A stretch of DNA of 45,836 nt from Phycisphaerales bacterium UBA1161 (lineage in GTDB: Bacteria; Planctomycetota; Phycisphaerae; Tepidisphaerales; Tepidisphaeraceae). Below the pieces are notes generated by a model that saw only the letters and a list, made by a program, of their open reading frames with translations, searched no databases and was not told the origin of the DNA. Shown piece by piece: positions 1-8,292 of the stretch. The position numbers and the translations under genes are program-made. Position 1 is the first letter of the stretch; each line of letters opens with the position of its first letter. The stretch is taken from the NCBI GenBank assembly GCA_002311745.1, contig DBZL01000031.1:110405-156240 (forward strand). The letters are read 5' to 3'.

Positions 1-2324
1 TTGGGTTGCTCCTTGGGTTGCTCTTTCGGCTGCTCCTTCGGCTGTTCATGCTGGGCGGGGGCGCGCTGTTGGGCGTGCTCGCGGGCCTGGCGATCACGTT
101 CCACTTGGTCCGTGCCCGATCCGCCGCCTTGGTCCTGCTTGGGATTCAAGATGGGCTTGCCTTCATACTGCTTCGGCGGGGCAGCCGGCTCGTGCGGCTG
201 AACTTGTGGATGTTCCTGTTGAGGATGCTCCTGCTGTGGATGCTCCTGCTGTGGATGCTCCTGTTGCGGATGCTCGGGCTGATGCTGAACCGGTTGTTCC
301 GGCTGATGTTCCACCGGATGCTCGGGCTGATGTTGGACGGGATGCTCCGGTGCCGCGGGCGCGGGGGCCGGGCGCCATTGGTCGTGGTCGCGCGTCTCCC
401 AGCCCTTGTCGGTATGCCGATAGATGTTGCCGTCACGGTCGGTGTAAATGTCCTGCTGGCGCAGGTCCGGATTGCCGCGCTCCTGCGCTCTTGGCGGCGG
501 GGCGACTTCCCGCGGCGGCGCGATCGATTCGCGGTGCACGTCCTGGCGACGCTCGTAGAGATCGCGCTGATACAGATCGGCCGAGGGCGTGGCGGGGCGG
601 CGCTCTTCGGTCCGTGGGCGAGCGATGGGATGTTCATCGTGCCGCAGGAACGTCGGCCGGTATCCGCCATAGCCGAACCAACCGCCGCCGCGGACGAGAA
701 TTTTGGGCGAAGCCCCGACCCATCGTCCGCCGCCGCCGGTGGCCATGGCAAATCCGAATCCCCAGTGGCCGCTGTACGGGTCGTAGCGCGCGGCAAACCC
801 GAACGTGGTCGGACGCGGAATGTAATAGTTGCCCACCCACGAGCTGTAGCGATAGCCCGTGCCGTACATGACGACGCCGTGGTAGTAATACGACCCAACG
901 TATCCCGGCAGGTAACCGCAGTAGACGACCTGTGGCGTATAACCGTAGACGTAGACGAAGCGCACGGGATAGATCGGGCACGACGGCGGGATGCCATAGA
1001 TTTCCACCGGCACGCGCGTGCAGAGTTGCCAGGGGCCGGTCGGTTGCGGGCAGAGGTACCACGCGCCGTTGTAGCAGCAGTAGTACATGCCGTTGGCCAG
1101 GACCACCGAGCAGGTCGTGTCGATCGCGTATTGGAGGTTGGTGCCTTCGATGGGCTGGAAATCCGGTGCGCCGTCGTACTCGACGGGCGGCTGTTCGAAC
1201 TGATTGCGGTCCACCGCCGCGGTCTGCGGGATTTCGCTGTCGGCGGCCGCATCCGCCGCCTGCTGGGTGCCGGCCACGAACGCCAGCGCGTCCGCCTTGG
1301 GGCCATCCGGCGGAATGCGGGCAAAATCCGGCGGCAACTGATCGGGCGCGACGAACGTCCACGGCCCATTGCGGCCGGGCGCGGTGTACCACCTGCCCGA
1401 CAGCAGCACGTACGTCTGCTGCGTCCCGATGAGCAGGAACATGTCGCTGTCCGTGTTGGCGACGTACAGCAGAGCGGTGCCCGGAATCGGCGTCATCTGC
1501 GGCGGACCATCCGTCCAGATCAGTTCCGTCGGCTCGATGGCCGTGACGATCTCCAGGGCCTGCGCTTCGGCGTCCGGGATCGGCTGCTGCGGATCGGTGT
1601 AACCGCTTTGGTTGGCCAGGTCCGCCACGGGGGCCGGCACCGAAGAGGCAAGCTGCCAGGGCCCCATCGCATCGTGCGATGCAAACCAGCGTCCGGCGCC
1701 TTTGAGCCAGTAGGTCCGCGTCGTCAAATCGAGCACGACGAAAAACGGCGTGTTGATGGCGCGCACGATATTGGAATTGCTGGTTTCCACCATCCGCGGC
1801 GGGCCGTCGAATTGCACTTTCACCGCCGGATGCTCGCGGAAGATGATCTGCGGGGGGTCAAACTTCAGATCGGATTGCTCCGCCTGCTGCTTCTGCACGG
1901 TCTGGAGCATCGCCAGGAGCTGATCCAGCGAGAGCGTGGCCGGATGCGCCATCAGGGCCTGGCGCACCGTGGCGGCGACCGCCTGCTCGGTCGCCGGGTC
2001 GGAAGCTGGGAAAAGCACGCGCGTCACGTTCACGTCGAGGATCTGCACGGTGCGGCTGGCGCGGTCGGTGGCCACGCGACTTTGCAGCCACATCGCTCCA
2101 TACGTCGGCTGCTGGCCTGCCGCGGCAATCGCCACCGCCGCTCGCGCCGACAGTTGATCGGCCGCGAAATTCTCCATTTGCGGCTGAAAGATCGTCACTT
2201 GTCGGCCATCGGGCATCTCCACCTGCAACGGCCACCGCGATGCGGCCTCCTGCCCGCGTGCCATGCCCGCCGCGCCCACCGCCCACATTGCCGCCAACGT
2301 CGCCGTCATGAAGTGTTTGAACAT
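1..2324 (-). CDS. Secreted protein of the 'carbohydrate-binding family V/XII' type with a repetitive C-terminal tail (partial)
   Basis: The reading frame is open from an ATG at 2324 to the window edge (774 codons), so the C-terminus is missing. AGGAG lies 8 bases before the ATG. Residues 1-24 look like a signal peptide. The body matches my memory of proteins annotated 'carbohydrate-binding family V/XII': an early FQPQMENF/ARAAV block, repeated W-Y/F-GPW segments such as RWYTAPGRNGPWTF, a block around FQPIEGTNLQYAI, then a Tyr/Gly-rich stretch including YGTGYRYSSWVGNYY. From about residue 640 the protein becomes a hydrophilic tail rich in Gln, Glu, His and Pro, with four exact QQEHP units and, at the window edge, PKEQ units. 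A surface or periplasmic role is likely, but no catalytic motif is visible and the binding function is only a family label. The family is fairly sure, the function is not. Confidence 0.8.
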   Translation of the reverse strand, partial: MFKHFMTATLAAMWAVGAAGMARGQEAASRWPLQVEMPDGRQVTIFQPQMENFAADQLSARAAVAIAAAGQQPTYGAMWLQSRVATDRASRTVQILDVNVTRVLFPASDPATEQAVAATVRQALMAHPATLSLDQLLAMLQTVQKQQAEQSDLKFDPPQIIFREHPAVKVQFDGPPRMVETSNSNIVRAINTPFFVVLDLTTRTYWLKGAGRWFASHDAMGPWQLASSVPAPVADLANQSGYTDPQQPIPDAEAQALEIVTAIEPTELIWTDGPPQMTPIPGTALLYVANTDSDMFLLIGTQQTYVLLSGRWYTAPGRNGPWTFVAPDQLPPDFARIPPDGPKADALAFVAGTQQAADAAADSEIPQTAAVDRNQFEQPPVEYDGAPDFQPIEGTNLQYAIDTTCSVVLANGMYYCCYNGAWYLCPQPTGPWQLCTRVPVEIYGIPPSCPIYPVRFVYVYGYTPQVVYCGYLPGYVGSYYYHGVVMYGTGYRYSSWVGNYYIPRPTTFGFAARYDPYSGHWGFGFAMATGGGGRWVGASPKILVRGGGWFGYGGYRPTFLRHDEHPIARPRTEERRPATPSADLYQRDLYERRQDVHRESIAPPREVAPPPRAQERGNPDLRQQDIYTDRDGNIYRHTDKGWETRDHDQWRPAPAPAAPEHPVQHQPEHPVEHQPEQPVQHQPEHPQQEHPQQEHPQQEHPQQEHPQVQPHEPAAPPKQYEGKPILNPKQDQGGGSGTDQVERDRQAREHAQQRAPAQHEQPKEQPKEQPKEQP
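211..270 (-). repeat. Four tandem 15-bp units encoding QQEHP
   Basis: Units lie at 211-225, 226-240, 241-255 and 256-270; the middle two are identical and the outer ones differ by one to three bases. They encode QQEHP four times within the tail of the gene above, flanked on its N-terminal side by looser QPEHPV units. A similar 15-bp pattern encoding PKEQ-type units starts at the window edge (1-46). Such arrays can change copy number by slippage. Confidence 0.85.
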
Positions 2325-2424
2325 GAAGTGATCTCCTGCTTGCATTCTAAGCACAGTGGCCGCACGGCGGAACTATCTGTATGACAATCGCCAGGCGCCA
2401 TGGTTAAGTGGGTGCCGCATGGGG

Positions 2425-3660
2425 TCAAACGGGCAGCGTTTTCTGCACGAGTTTCCGGATGGTGGTGCCCTGTACGAGGATGGAAAAGGCCACGACGCCA
2501 TAGGTGATGGCGACGATCTGGTTTCGTGCCGCTCCGGGCGGCAGGGACAGGGCCATGGCAATCGCCAATCCGCCGCGCAGTCCGCCCCAGGTGAGGATGC
2601 GCTGCATGGCCATTCCCTGGCCGCGGGGCCAGCCGAAGAGGCGCAGCGTCCCATCCACGCTCAGCCACCGCGCCGCCAGAACCACGGGAATCACCGCGAT
2701 GGCCGCGATCGCGTACCGCATTGAATACGGCATCGCCAAGAGCTGCAACCCGATCAGCACGAACAGTACGGCGTTGAGAATCTCGTCCAGCAGGTCCCAG
2801 AATTTGGTCAAGTCGGCGGTGGTGTCGGATGGCATGGTCAACAAGCGCCCGCGGTTGCCGATGAGCAATCCCGCCACCACGACCGCCAGCGGCCCGGAAA
2901 CGTCCAGGGCATCGGCCAGCGAATAAGTGCCCATCACCAGGCTCAGGGTCAGCAGCACCGACACGCTGAAATCCTTAATCTGCGTCAGCAGCCGATACGC
3001 GATTAGTCCGGTAAGCAATCCCAGCCCGCAGCCGCCGAAGACCTGCTGGACAAACATCCGCACCACGCTCCCGGCCGTCACGGCGCCGCTGTGTTGGGCG
3101 ATTTGCAAGAGCGAAAAGAACAGCACCACCCCCACGCCGTCGTTGAAGAGCGACTCGCCGGCGATGATGGTTTCCAGGGTCTTGCCCGCGCCGGTGCGGC
3201 GCACCAGGGCCAGCACGGCGATGGGGTCGGTCGGCGAGATCAGCGCTCCCAGCAGCAGGCAATTCAACATCGACGTGCGCAGACCCAACGCGGCAAACAG
3301 CACCCAGGCGGCGGCGCCGATGAGGAACATCGACGCCACCGTTCCCAGCACCGCCAGTGCCGCCGTGATACCCGCCCGCCGCGACAACTCGCCAAGATCC
3401 ACGCCCATCGCCCCGGCAAACAGCAGAAATCCCAGCATCCATCGCAGCAACACGTCCCCGAATTCCACGTGATCCAGAATGCCCGCCGCCATGTGCCGCA
3501 CGCCCAACCCGAATTTTCCCAGGATCATCAGCGCCAGGGAAAACAGCAGGGCGATCAGCATGACGCCAACGGTGGGGTGCAAGCGGATGTGGCGATGGTT
3601 GATGTAGCTGAACAGGGCGGTCAGCGTGACCAGCAATGCGATGACGTCAAAAGGCTGCAT
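2425..3660 (-). CDS. Na+/H+ antiporter of the CPA1 family
   Basis: A 411-residue membrane protein with about 12 hydrophobic segments, which is the usual CPA1 (NhaP/NhaK) core without a long cytoplasmic tail. Diagnostic motifs are SPTDPIAVLAL and GESLFNDGVGVVLF, which carry the acidic residues of the ion-binding site. It should exchange Na+ or K+ for protons across the inner membrane. The open frame extends 50 codons upstream to 3810, but that extension is hydrophilic and unlike the family; the ATG at 3660, with MQPFDVIALLVT directly entering the first membrane helix, is preferred. The gene stands 100 bp upstream of the start of the secreted-protein gene on the same strand. No regulator is adjacent. 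Confidence 0.93.
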   Translation of the reverse strand: MQPFDVIALLVTLTALFSYINHRHIRLHPTVGVMLIALLFSLALMILGKFGLGVRHMAAGILDHVEFGDVLLRWMLGFLLFAGAMGVDLGELSRRAGITAALAVLGTVASMFLIGAAAWVLFAALGLRTSMLNCLLLGALISPTDPIAVLALVRRTGAGKTLETIIAGESLFNDGVGVVLFFSLLQIAQHSGAVTAGSVVRMFVQQVFGGCGLGLLTGLIAYRLLTQIKDFSVSVLLTLSLVMGTYSLADALDVSGPLAVVVAGLLIGNRGRLLTMPSDTTADLTKFWDLLDEILNAVLFVLIGLQLLAMPYSMRYAIAAIAVIPVVLAARWLSVDGTLRLFGWPRGQGMAMQRILTWGGLRGGLAIAMALSLPPGAARNQIVAITYGVVAFSILVQGTTIRKLVQKTLPV

Positions 3661-4012
3661 CGTTGCCCCAGCCTCGGTTTCTGTGCACGTCAACGGCGAA
3701 CCGACAAGAGCGGATTGTATCTTTCTGGCGCGATTCAACAAAACTGAAGACAAATGCAACCGCGGAGGCGCAGCCCAGTGCAGTTGAACCGCCTTAACCT
3801 TCTCAAGCATGTTTTCGCGAGCTTCGCGCCTTCGCGGTAGATCGAAATTTAGCTAAACCGCGAAGGCGCGAAGGACGCGAAGAAGAGAAAAGACAAGAAT
3901 TTTGTTTAACAAAAACTCAATATCATCTCTGCGGCTGCCTTTGCCGGCGGATTGAAAAGACGGGGCCGATCAGCAATAATCCCCTTTTCCCGATGCAACG
4001 CGGCGTACGCAC
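3661..4012. other. 352-bp intergenic region between the antiporter gene and tRNA-Tyr
   Basis: No convincing gene was found. The region holds the leader of the antiporter gene on the minus strand, the long inverted repeat at 3813-3885 and an AT-richer stretch (3886-3960) before tRNA-Tyr. The hydrophilic upstream extension of the antiporter frame (3661-3810) is treated as non-coding. Confidence 0.6.
3813..3885. repeat. Long inverted repeat built from CTTCGCGC-type octamers
   Basis: The arms 3822-3838 and 3857-3873 are perfectly complementary over 17 bp, with an 18-bp AT-rich loop; the pairing continues imperfectly outward to about 3813 and 3885. Each arm is itself a short array of TTCGCGCC / CGCGAAGG units with 8-9 bp period. 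It lies between the antiporter gene and tRNA-Tyr, reads equally on both strands and has no clean T-run, so it is a repeat element rather than an obvious terminator. Confidence 0.85.
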
Positions 4013-4095
4013 GGGCGTGTACCGAAGTGGACAAACGGGTCAGACTGTAAATCTGATGGCTTACGCCTTCGTAGGTTCGAATCCTACCGCGCCCA
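4013..4095 (+). tRNA. tRNA-Tyr (anticodon GTA)
   Basis: An 83-nt class II tRNA. The acceptor stem GGGCGTG pairs with CGCGCCC (one G-U), A4095 is the discriminator, the anticodon stem TCAGA/TCTGA closes the loop CTGTAAA with anticodon GTA, a long variable arm follows, and the T stem is GTAGG/CCTAC with loop TTCGAAT. The 3' CCA is not encoded. Confidence 0.96.
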
Positions 4096-4128
4096 CTGAT
4101 GAATCATGCACCAACTCGCACGGTTGGC

Positions 4129-4155
4129 AAACGCTGAGGAATTGCGGGCGTTTTT
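4129..4155 (+). terminator. Possible terminator downstream of tRNA-Tyr
   Basis: AAACGC (4129-4134) is complementary to GCGTTT (4148-4153), and the right arm runs into a five-T tract (4151-4155). The stem is short and the loop is 13 nt, so this is weak but well placed, 33 nt after the tRNA. Confidence 0.4.
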
Positions 4156-4365
4156 CATTTTGCAGTTTGTTGAAAGCTATTTGCCGGCTGGCCTTGCCCA
4201 GGCTTCCCCGGCGCTGGCAACCCCTTGGCGTCCGCCTCGGCGAGTGCGTCCTGCTGGGCCGCAAGCTCCTCCAGCGCCGCCAATTGCTCGGGGCTGGGCC
4301 GCAGAGGCCGCGTGCGGCCTCCGTATCGTGATTCGCTGCTGGGGGGAGCGCCACAGTTAGCGCGT
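4155..4365 (-). pseudogene. Coding-like C-terminal gene remnant
   Basis: On the minus strand a frame ending in TGA at 4157-4155 reads like genuine protein: ESRYGGRTRPLRPSPEQLAA continuing into an Ala/Glu/Gln-rich helix and a GKPGQGQPA tail. There is no start codon; the frame is closed by a TAA about 18 codons further upstream, inside less convincing sequence. I read it as the surviving 3' end of a lost gene next to tRNA-Tyr. The parent family was not recognised, and a chance open stretch cannot be excluded. Confidence 0.35.
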
Positions 4366-4974
4366 TGTTGATGTGCCGCGGGTTAGGTCGAAGATGTTGA
4401 AATTCCAATGTCGCAAAATAAAGAAGCCAATTGCGGCTGTGATGAAAAAAGCTAGGACCGCGCTAACCAACCGATGATCTGTGATTGCAACGAAAAGCTT
4501 AGCGAGACGGCACAGCAGTGTAATTGGCTGGTTTCCATTTTTCGATTTCTCGTTGGGAGTCGGCTGCGCCCTAGCGGCGTCCGCCGCCTTCGGACCGGCG
4601 CGGTCCGCCGTCTTCAGGACTGACCGTAATTCCGTTTGAAGCTGGTCCAGCCGGCTTTTGTCGGAGATCATTGGAGGGTCGTTGTTTCTACCAAGCTCCT
4701 GTAGCAGTTCATGCAGCATTGGGCAGGTAATGTCATTTTGTTCGCACTCGCGGATCAGGTCTATCGCACAACGCTTCATCGCCTGGGCATTGCGTACCGT
4801 GCAGTCTATCACGGTATTAATCCGCGATTGCGCGTTTCCCATTGCACCAGCGTTGCCTGCCGACGTAACGAACTGCAAGAGGTTCAGCCGATCCTTAAGC
4901 TCGGTGGCGAGATATCGCTGCTGGTCGATCGACTCTCTTAAGTTGTGGACAAGGGTATCCTTGAGATTCGTCAT
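4357..4974 (-). CDS. Unknown protein with C-terminal membrane anchor
   Basis: A 205-residue protein not recognised as a family member. Residues 1-140 are hydrophilic and mostly helical (NLRESIDQQRYLATELKDRL and similar, possibly coiled coil), followed by a charged Pro/Lys linker. A strong hydrophobic segment near the end (SAVLAFFITAAIGFFIL) makes it a likely tail-anchored membrane protein. The ATG at 4974 follows GGAAAGGTGAG at good spacing. The 38 bp around this start are nearly repeated at the start of the next gene upstream (5984), which suggests a shared origin of the control region. The gene lies in a block of unrecognised genes after tRNA-Tyr. Confidence 0.7.
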   Translation of the reverse strand: MTNLKDTLVHNLRESIDQQRYLATELKDRLNLLQFVTSAGNAGAMGNAQSRINTVIDCTVRNAQAMKRCAIDLIRECEQNDITCPMLHELLQELGRNNDPPMISDKSRLDQLQTELRSVLKTADRAGPKAADAARAQPTPNEKSKNGNQPITLLCRLAKLFVAITDHRLVSAVLAFFITAAIGFFILRHWNFNIFDLTRGTSTTR

Positions 4975-5009
4975 GGCTCACCTTTCCGGGCCAGGGCCAG
5001 CCCGCGGAG
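4972..5009 (-). promoter_or_regulatory. Leader copy A (RBS plus GC-rich near-palindrome)
   Basis: The start codon, RBS and upstream GC block of the 205-aa gene match the equivalent sequence at 5982-6019 at about 33 of 38 positions, counted by eye. In this copy the palindrome CCGGGCC-A-GGCCCGG is degraded. Translation control or an mRNA hairpin is possible. Confidence 0.55.
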
Positions 5010-5162
5010 GCCCAGCATCGCGGCGACGGCGCCGGGTGTCATTAAATAAGTGCTCGCATCTACAATCATTGTCACGGGCGCCTCTTTCCGTATCGTGACA
5101 TCGATAAGTGTAGATTGTCCGCCCTCAGTGGCCAGGGAAAATGCGACCAAAATGCGGGGGAT

Positions 5163-5984
5163 TTAAGCGGGATGATCGGCGAGATATTTTCGCCCGGCTG
5201 CGGTGATTGCAACTCCGCCCTTCTTGCCGCTGTTGCGTTCAGCCAGACCGAAGCCAATCAATTCGTTAACGCGGACGCCGATGGTTTTCACATCACGGGG
5301 CAGTCCGTCGAGGCCAGCCAATTTATCGCGCATCATCCGGCTGGGCGCTTTGCCAAGGACGCGCACGACGGCCAGGGCGTCGGGGTGCAGGGTTGGCGGC
5401 GGCGGTAATAGGGAAAGGCGAGTCGCCTCACCGCCCGTCAGCGTGACGAACAAGTACGACAAGTGGCGCTCTGCGTGCAGCAGCTTCGCCTCGAATTTCC
5501 GAAGGTAAATTCCGAAGTGATCGCGGGCAAAATGGAGGATGCCTTGTTCATTCGTTGCATCCAGGTATTTGGCCACCCTTTGTTGTCCTTTCTCATCCAA
5601 TTTTTCTTCGACTTCGATTGTGGGTTGAATGGGCACAACCGAGCCGACCGCCACAATGACAGTTCGCGTTGCATCGTCACCAGCCGCAGCGTAGGCGGCG
5701 TCATAAGCCGCATACCACGATTTCGCTATTCGTAACAATCCGCCGTCGGCAAAGGGTGTCCCAGGCCGCAAATTGGGGTGTTCGACCGCCCAGCGATTGC
5801 GCTTTGCTGGGTCCGCACGACGAGGAAAGGGCTTGGCCTTCACTCTGGCCAGCGCGTACATCGCCTCCAAAAACTCGTTGGACTTGAGCACAAAGGTCTG
5901 CAATGAATTGACACGGTCAATACGGGCGCGTTGCCCAGGCGACATCTGCGTCAGAGACTTGTTGACATCCCCGTCTTCCGCCAT
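5163..5984 (-). CDS. Unknown protein with winged-helix-like C-terminus
   Basis: A 273-residue soluble protein with no signal peptide or membrane segment. The N-terminal two thirds are mixed helix and strand with no motif I recognise. The last 80 residues (DALAVVRVLGKAPSRMMRDK, then GVRVNELIGFGLAERN and GVAITAAGRKYLADHPA) have the pattern of a winged helix-turn-helix ending in the common 'ITxAGRxYL' wing, so DNA binding is possible but unproven. The ATG at 5984 follows GGAATGGTGAACC. Its leader is a near copy of that of the 205-aa gene downstream; the two are 188 bp apart on the same strand and could be a linked pair. Confidence 0.7.
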   Translation of the reverse strand: MAEDGDVNKSLTQMSPGQRARIDRVNSLQTFVLKSNEFLEAMYALARVKAKPFPRRADPAKRNRWAVEHPNLRPGTPFADGGLLRIAKSWYAAYDAAYAAAGDDATRTVIVAVGSVVPIQPTIEVEEKLDEKGQQRVAKYLDATNEQGILHFARDHFGIYLRKFEAKLLHAERHLSYLFVTLTGGEATRLSLLPPPPTLHPDALAVVRVLGKAPSRMMRDKLAGLDGLPRDVKTIGVRVNELIGFGLAERNSGKKGGVAITAAGRKYLADHPA

Positions 5985-6019
5985 GGTTCACCATTCCGGG
6001 CCAGGCCCGGCCCGCTGGA
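5982..6019 (-). promoter_or_regulatory. Leader copy B with perfect palindrome
   Basis: This is the counterpart of the leader at 4972-5009. It contains a perfect interrupted palindrome, CCGGGCC-A-GGCCCGG at 5996-6010, directly upstream of the RBS of the 273-aa gene. It could fold in the mRNA or bind a dimeric protein. Confidence 0.6.
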
Positions 6020-6262
6020 CGCGAAGGTGAGAACGCGCCAGCGGTGCAGGGCCGTCAGCGGGGGATCAATCCCGCCGTCCCGATCACAAGAATTGTAGCG
6101 TTTCGGCGCCGGCCGGGCAGCGGTTTTCTTGTACTCACCATGCCCACCGGGGTATGCTTCCCAGACATTTTCACAAGTGGCATCGCGCCTTCGGGTGACC
6201 TGTTACCCCTCGTTCGCGTTGGATAGCAGCCCATTCGCAATGCGCATTTTGCGGGGCCAATT

Positions 6263-7225
6263 GTGTCTGACGCCAAGATCATCAGTCTACTTGTAACAGC
6301 TAGCACCGTTTTGCTCATTGGTGGCGCGATTGTGGCCGTGAAGCGCGCCACTAACCCCGTGTCCGCCCCCCTGTCGAAAAGCGGGACCCTCGCCGCTCCC
6401 GTGCTGCCCGTTATCACGCCCATGGCGCCCGTTACTCGACAGCTCGCCACCAAACCGAATGTTTCGGAGCATCCCGTAGAACCTCCACAACATGTAGCCA
6501 CCGCTCCCGCGGTTCGGCAGCCGCCGCTACCCACGCAACCGACGGTATATGGTGCGATTGAAGGTGCTTCTTGGCTAGACCGTGAAAACGGGGGGTCGGA
6601 TTTGGTGCGCGGTCTCAATGTTTTCCTTCTTTCCACCGTCTGTCCCAAGGTAGTGTTTGTTCAATGCTTGAAAGCCACGGCTGACGATTTGGATGCGGAA
6701 GCAAAAAGATGGCGCGCCGATGCGGCGAAACAATCGGAAGACGCGAAGGGATGGGCGGCCAAGGCAGCCGACGCGCGGTCCGCAAACCTCTCCACAGTAG
6801 CGGATTTCGACGAGAAGCAGGCCGCGTGGGCCAAGCATGAGGCGGCCTTCCAGGAGGAGATGGCCAAAAGGTGCGAAGATAGATCATCTGGTCTGCGTAC
6901 CCAAGCTGACCAAGCGCGGGACCAAATCGACACAATGGAGGCGGTCGAGACCTTAAAAGGGCGGTCTTACGTTTTTCCCGCAGTTACGAAGCTGTCCGAC
7001 ATAGCGGTCGCCCGCGCGCGAACAGACGTAGATGCCAAATACACCTTTGCGAAACTGCCCGCCGGGAATTACGTGATCTATGCGCAGGTAGCTGGGGAAA
7101 CCGTAGCTGGGGTAACTTTTGTCTTTGGGTGGTTTGTTCCGGTCACAGTGAGGGAGCGAGAAACTACGCACGTCGATCTGGACAACGAGAACGCCTGCAT
7201 TCGGGAAAGTCACAAGGCGGATTAA
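6263..7225 (+). CDS. Membrane-anchored unknown protein with coiled coil and beta-sandwich end
   Basis: A 320-residue protein starting with GTG at 6263; the RBS is weak. Residues 5-27 form a single membrane helix (LLVTASTVLLIGGAIVAV), followed by a Pro/Ala-rich linker to about residue 95. The segment YGAIEGASWLDRENGGSDLV recalls carboxypeptidase-regulatory-like strands. It is interrupted by a helical, Lys/Glu/Ala-rich coiled coil (about 135-225) and resumes near the end with KYTFAKLPAGNYVIYAQVAG, typical of a beta-sandwich (CNA/CarboxypepD_reg-like) module. Overall it is a periplasm-facing anchored protein of unknown job. It is divergent from the 273-aa gene. No partner gene is evident. Confidence 0.72.
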   Translation: MSDAKIISLLVTASTVLLIGGAIVAVKRATNPVSAPLSKSGTLAAPVLPVITPMAPVTRQLATKPNVSEHPVEPPQHVATAPAVRQPPLPTQPTVYGAIEGASWLDRENGGSDLVRGLNVFLLSTVCPKVVFVQCLKATADDLDAEAKRWRADAAKQSEDAKGWAAKAADARSANLSTVADFDEKQAAWAKHEAAFQEEMAKRCEDRSSGLRTQADQARDQIDTMEAVETLKGRSYVFPAVTKLSDIAVARARTDVDAKYTFAKLPAGNYVIYAQVAGETVAGVTFVFGWFVPVTVRERETTHVDLDNENACIRESHKAD

Positions 7226-7250
7226 GGGCGATTCCCCGACTTCGGCGCGG

Positions 7251-7349
7251 TTACTCCGCCCTTTCGACGACGGCCAGGATACCCAGCGGTCGGATAGGGG
7301 AACCTTGGCCCGCGTCCAGCCGACGCAATTCCCGGCTGAGCAATGCGCG
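7251..7349 (-). pseudogene. Short coding-like gene remnant
   Basis: A minus-strand frame bounded by TAG (7352-7350) and TAA (7253-7251) reads ALLSRELRRLDAGQGSPIRP and then PLGILAVVERAE, with codon choice like real genes here. It has no start and only about 32 residues. It may be the end of a lost gene; the family was not recognised. Chance is possible at this length. Confidence 0.25.
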
Positions 7350-7413
7350 CTAGACGATCGTGCGTGGCTGCCGTGACGGATTCGCACTGTTTCTGTGCAC
7401 TATTTCAGGGATA

Positions 7414-8292
7414 ATGCCGGGCGGAATGGCTGAGATATCACAATATCGCGGTGTGATTGTTCCGATGGTCAGCCCGTTCACGCAGGACGGGCGGCCGGAT
7501 GCAGCGGCGGTGGGGCGGCTGGTGGATCGGTTGATCGCCGCCGGCGTGCATGGAATTTTCGTCCTGGGGACTACCGGCGAAGGAGCTTCCATCGCACGCC
7601 AAGATCAGCGCGAACTGGTGCGCGCGACCGTGCAGGCCGTGGCGGGCCGGGCCACCACGTACGCGGGAATCTCGGGCAACTGCCTGCAGGAGTCCGTGGA
7701 TGCCGGGGCCGCGTATCGTGATCTGGGTATCGATGCGCTGGTCGCCCACCCGCCGTTTTATTTTCCCATTCCCGAGCGCGACGTGGAAAAATATTTCGAG
7801 AAGCTCGCGGAGGCCGTGCCGCTGCCCCTGGTGCTGTACAACATTCCCAAAACCACGCACGTGTCGATTCCCGTTGACGCGGTGCGGCGGCTGAGCGGGC
7901 ATAGAAATATTGCAGGCATCAAGGACTCGGCCGGTGATCTGCCGCGTCTGGAGCAGCTCATGGCCGCCGTCGGGGCGGATTCGCAGTTCAAGATATTCGT
8001 GGGATCTTCGTCACTTTGTTGCGCCGGTTTGCGGCTGGGGGCGCACGGGCTGGTGCCGAGCACGGCTAATTTCGCGCCGCAGCCGTACGTGCAGATGTAC
8101 GACGCGGCGATGCAGGGCCGCTGGGACGAGGCGGCGGCTCTGCAGAAACAGGCGGATGAGCTGTCGGCTCGTTATCAGCAGGGCCGCACCCTGGGCGAAT
8201 CGATCGCGGCGCTGAAGGCGATCTTGGCGCAGCAGGGCATCTGCGGCGCGACGGTTTTGCCGCCGCTGCACGCAATCGCGGGAGAATCATGA
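7414..8292 (+). CDS. DapA/NanA-family class I lyase/aldolase
   Basis: A 292-residue TIM-barrel protein of the dihydrodipicolinate synthase / N-acetylneuraminate lyase family, counted from the ATG at 7414. Visible motifs are GTTGE (52-56), the catalytic Tyr in LYNIP (Y142) and the Schiff-base Lys in AGIKDSAG (K170). Members cleave or condense pyruvate-type 2-oxo acids; true DapA is unlikely here because the gene is the first of a catabolic operon. Its stop overlaps the next start (ATGA). An inferred role is aldol cleavage or dehydration of an acid sugar before or beside the kinase step. Start choice is uncertain: GTG at 7360 and ATG at 7426 are alternatives, and no start has a well-spaced RBS. 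Confidence 0.9.
   Translation: MPGGMAEISQYRGVIVPMVSPFTQDGRPDAAAVGRLVDRLIAAGVHGIFVLGTTGEGASIARQDQRELVRATVQAVAGRATTYAGISGNCLQESVDAGAAYRDLGIDALVAHPPFYFPIPERDVEKYFEKLAEAVPLPLVLYNIPKTTHVSIPVDAVRRLSGHRNIAGIKDSAGDLPRLEQLMAAVGADSQFKIFVGSSSLCCAGLRLGAHGLVPSTANFAPQPYVQMYDAAMQGRWDEAAALQKQADELSARYQQGRTLGESIAALKAILAQQGICGATVLPPLHAIAGES

Noticed and set aside
6..2384. Long plus-strand open frame of 792 codons
   Set aside because: Arg/Gly-rich antisense shadow of the secreted-protein gene; the minus strand has RBS, signal peptide and family pattern.
3661..3810. 50-codon N-terminal extension of the antiporter
   Set aside because: Hydrophilic, without family support; the ATG at 3660 begins at the first membrane helix.
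4013..4095. tRNA-Tyr as attachment site of an integrated island
   Set aside because: No duplicate of the tRNA 3' end was found before the acid-sugar operon, and no integrase gene is present.
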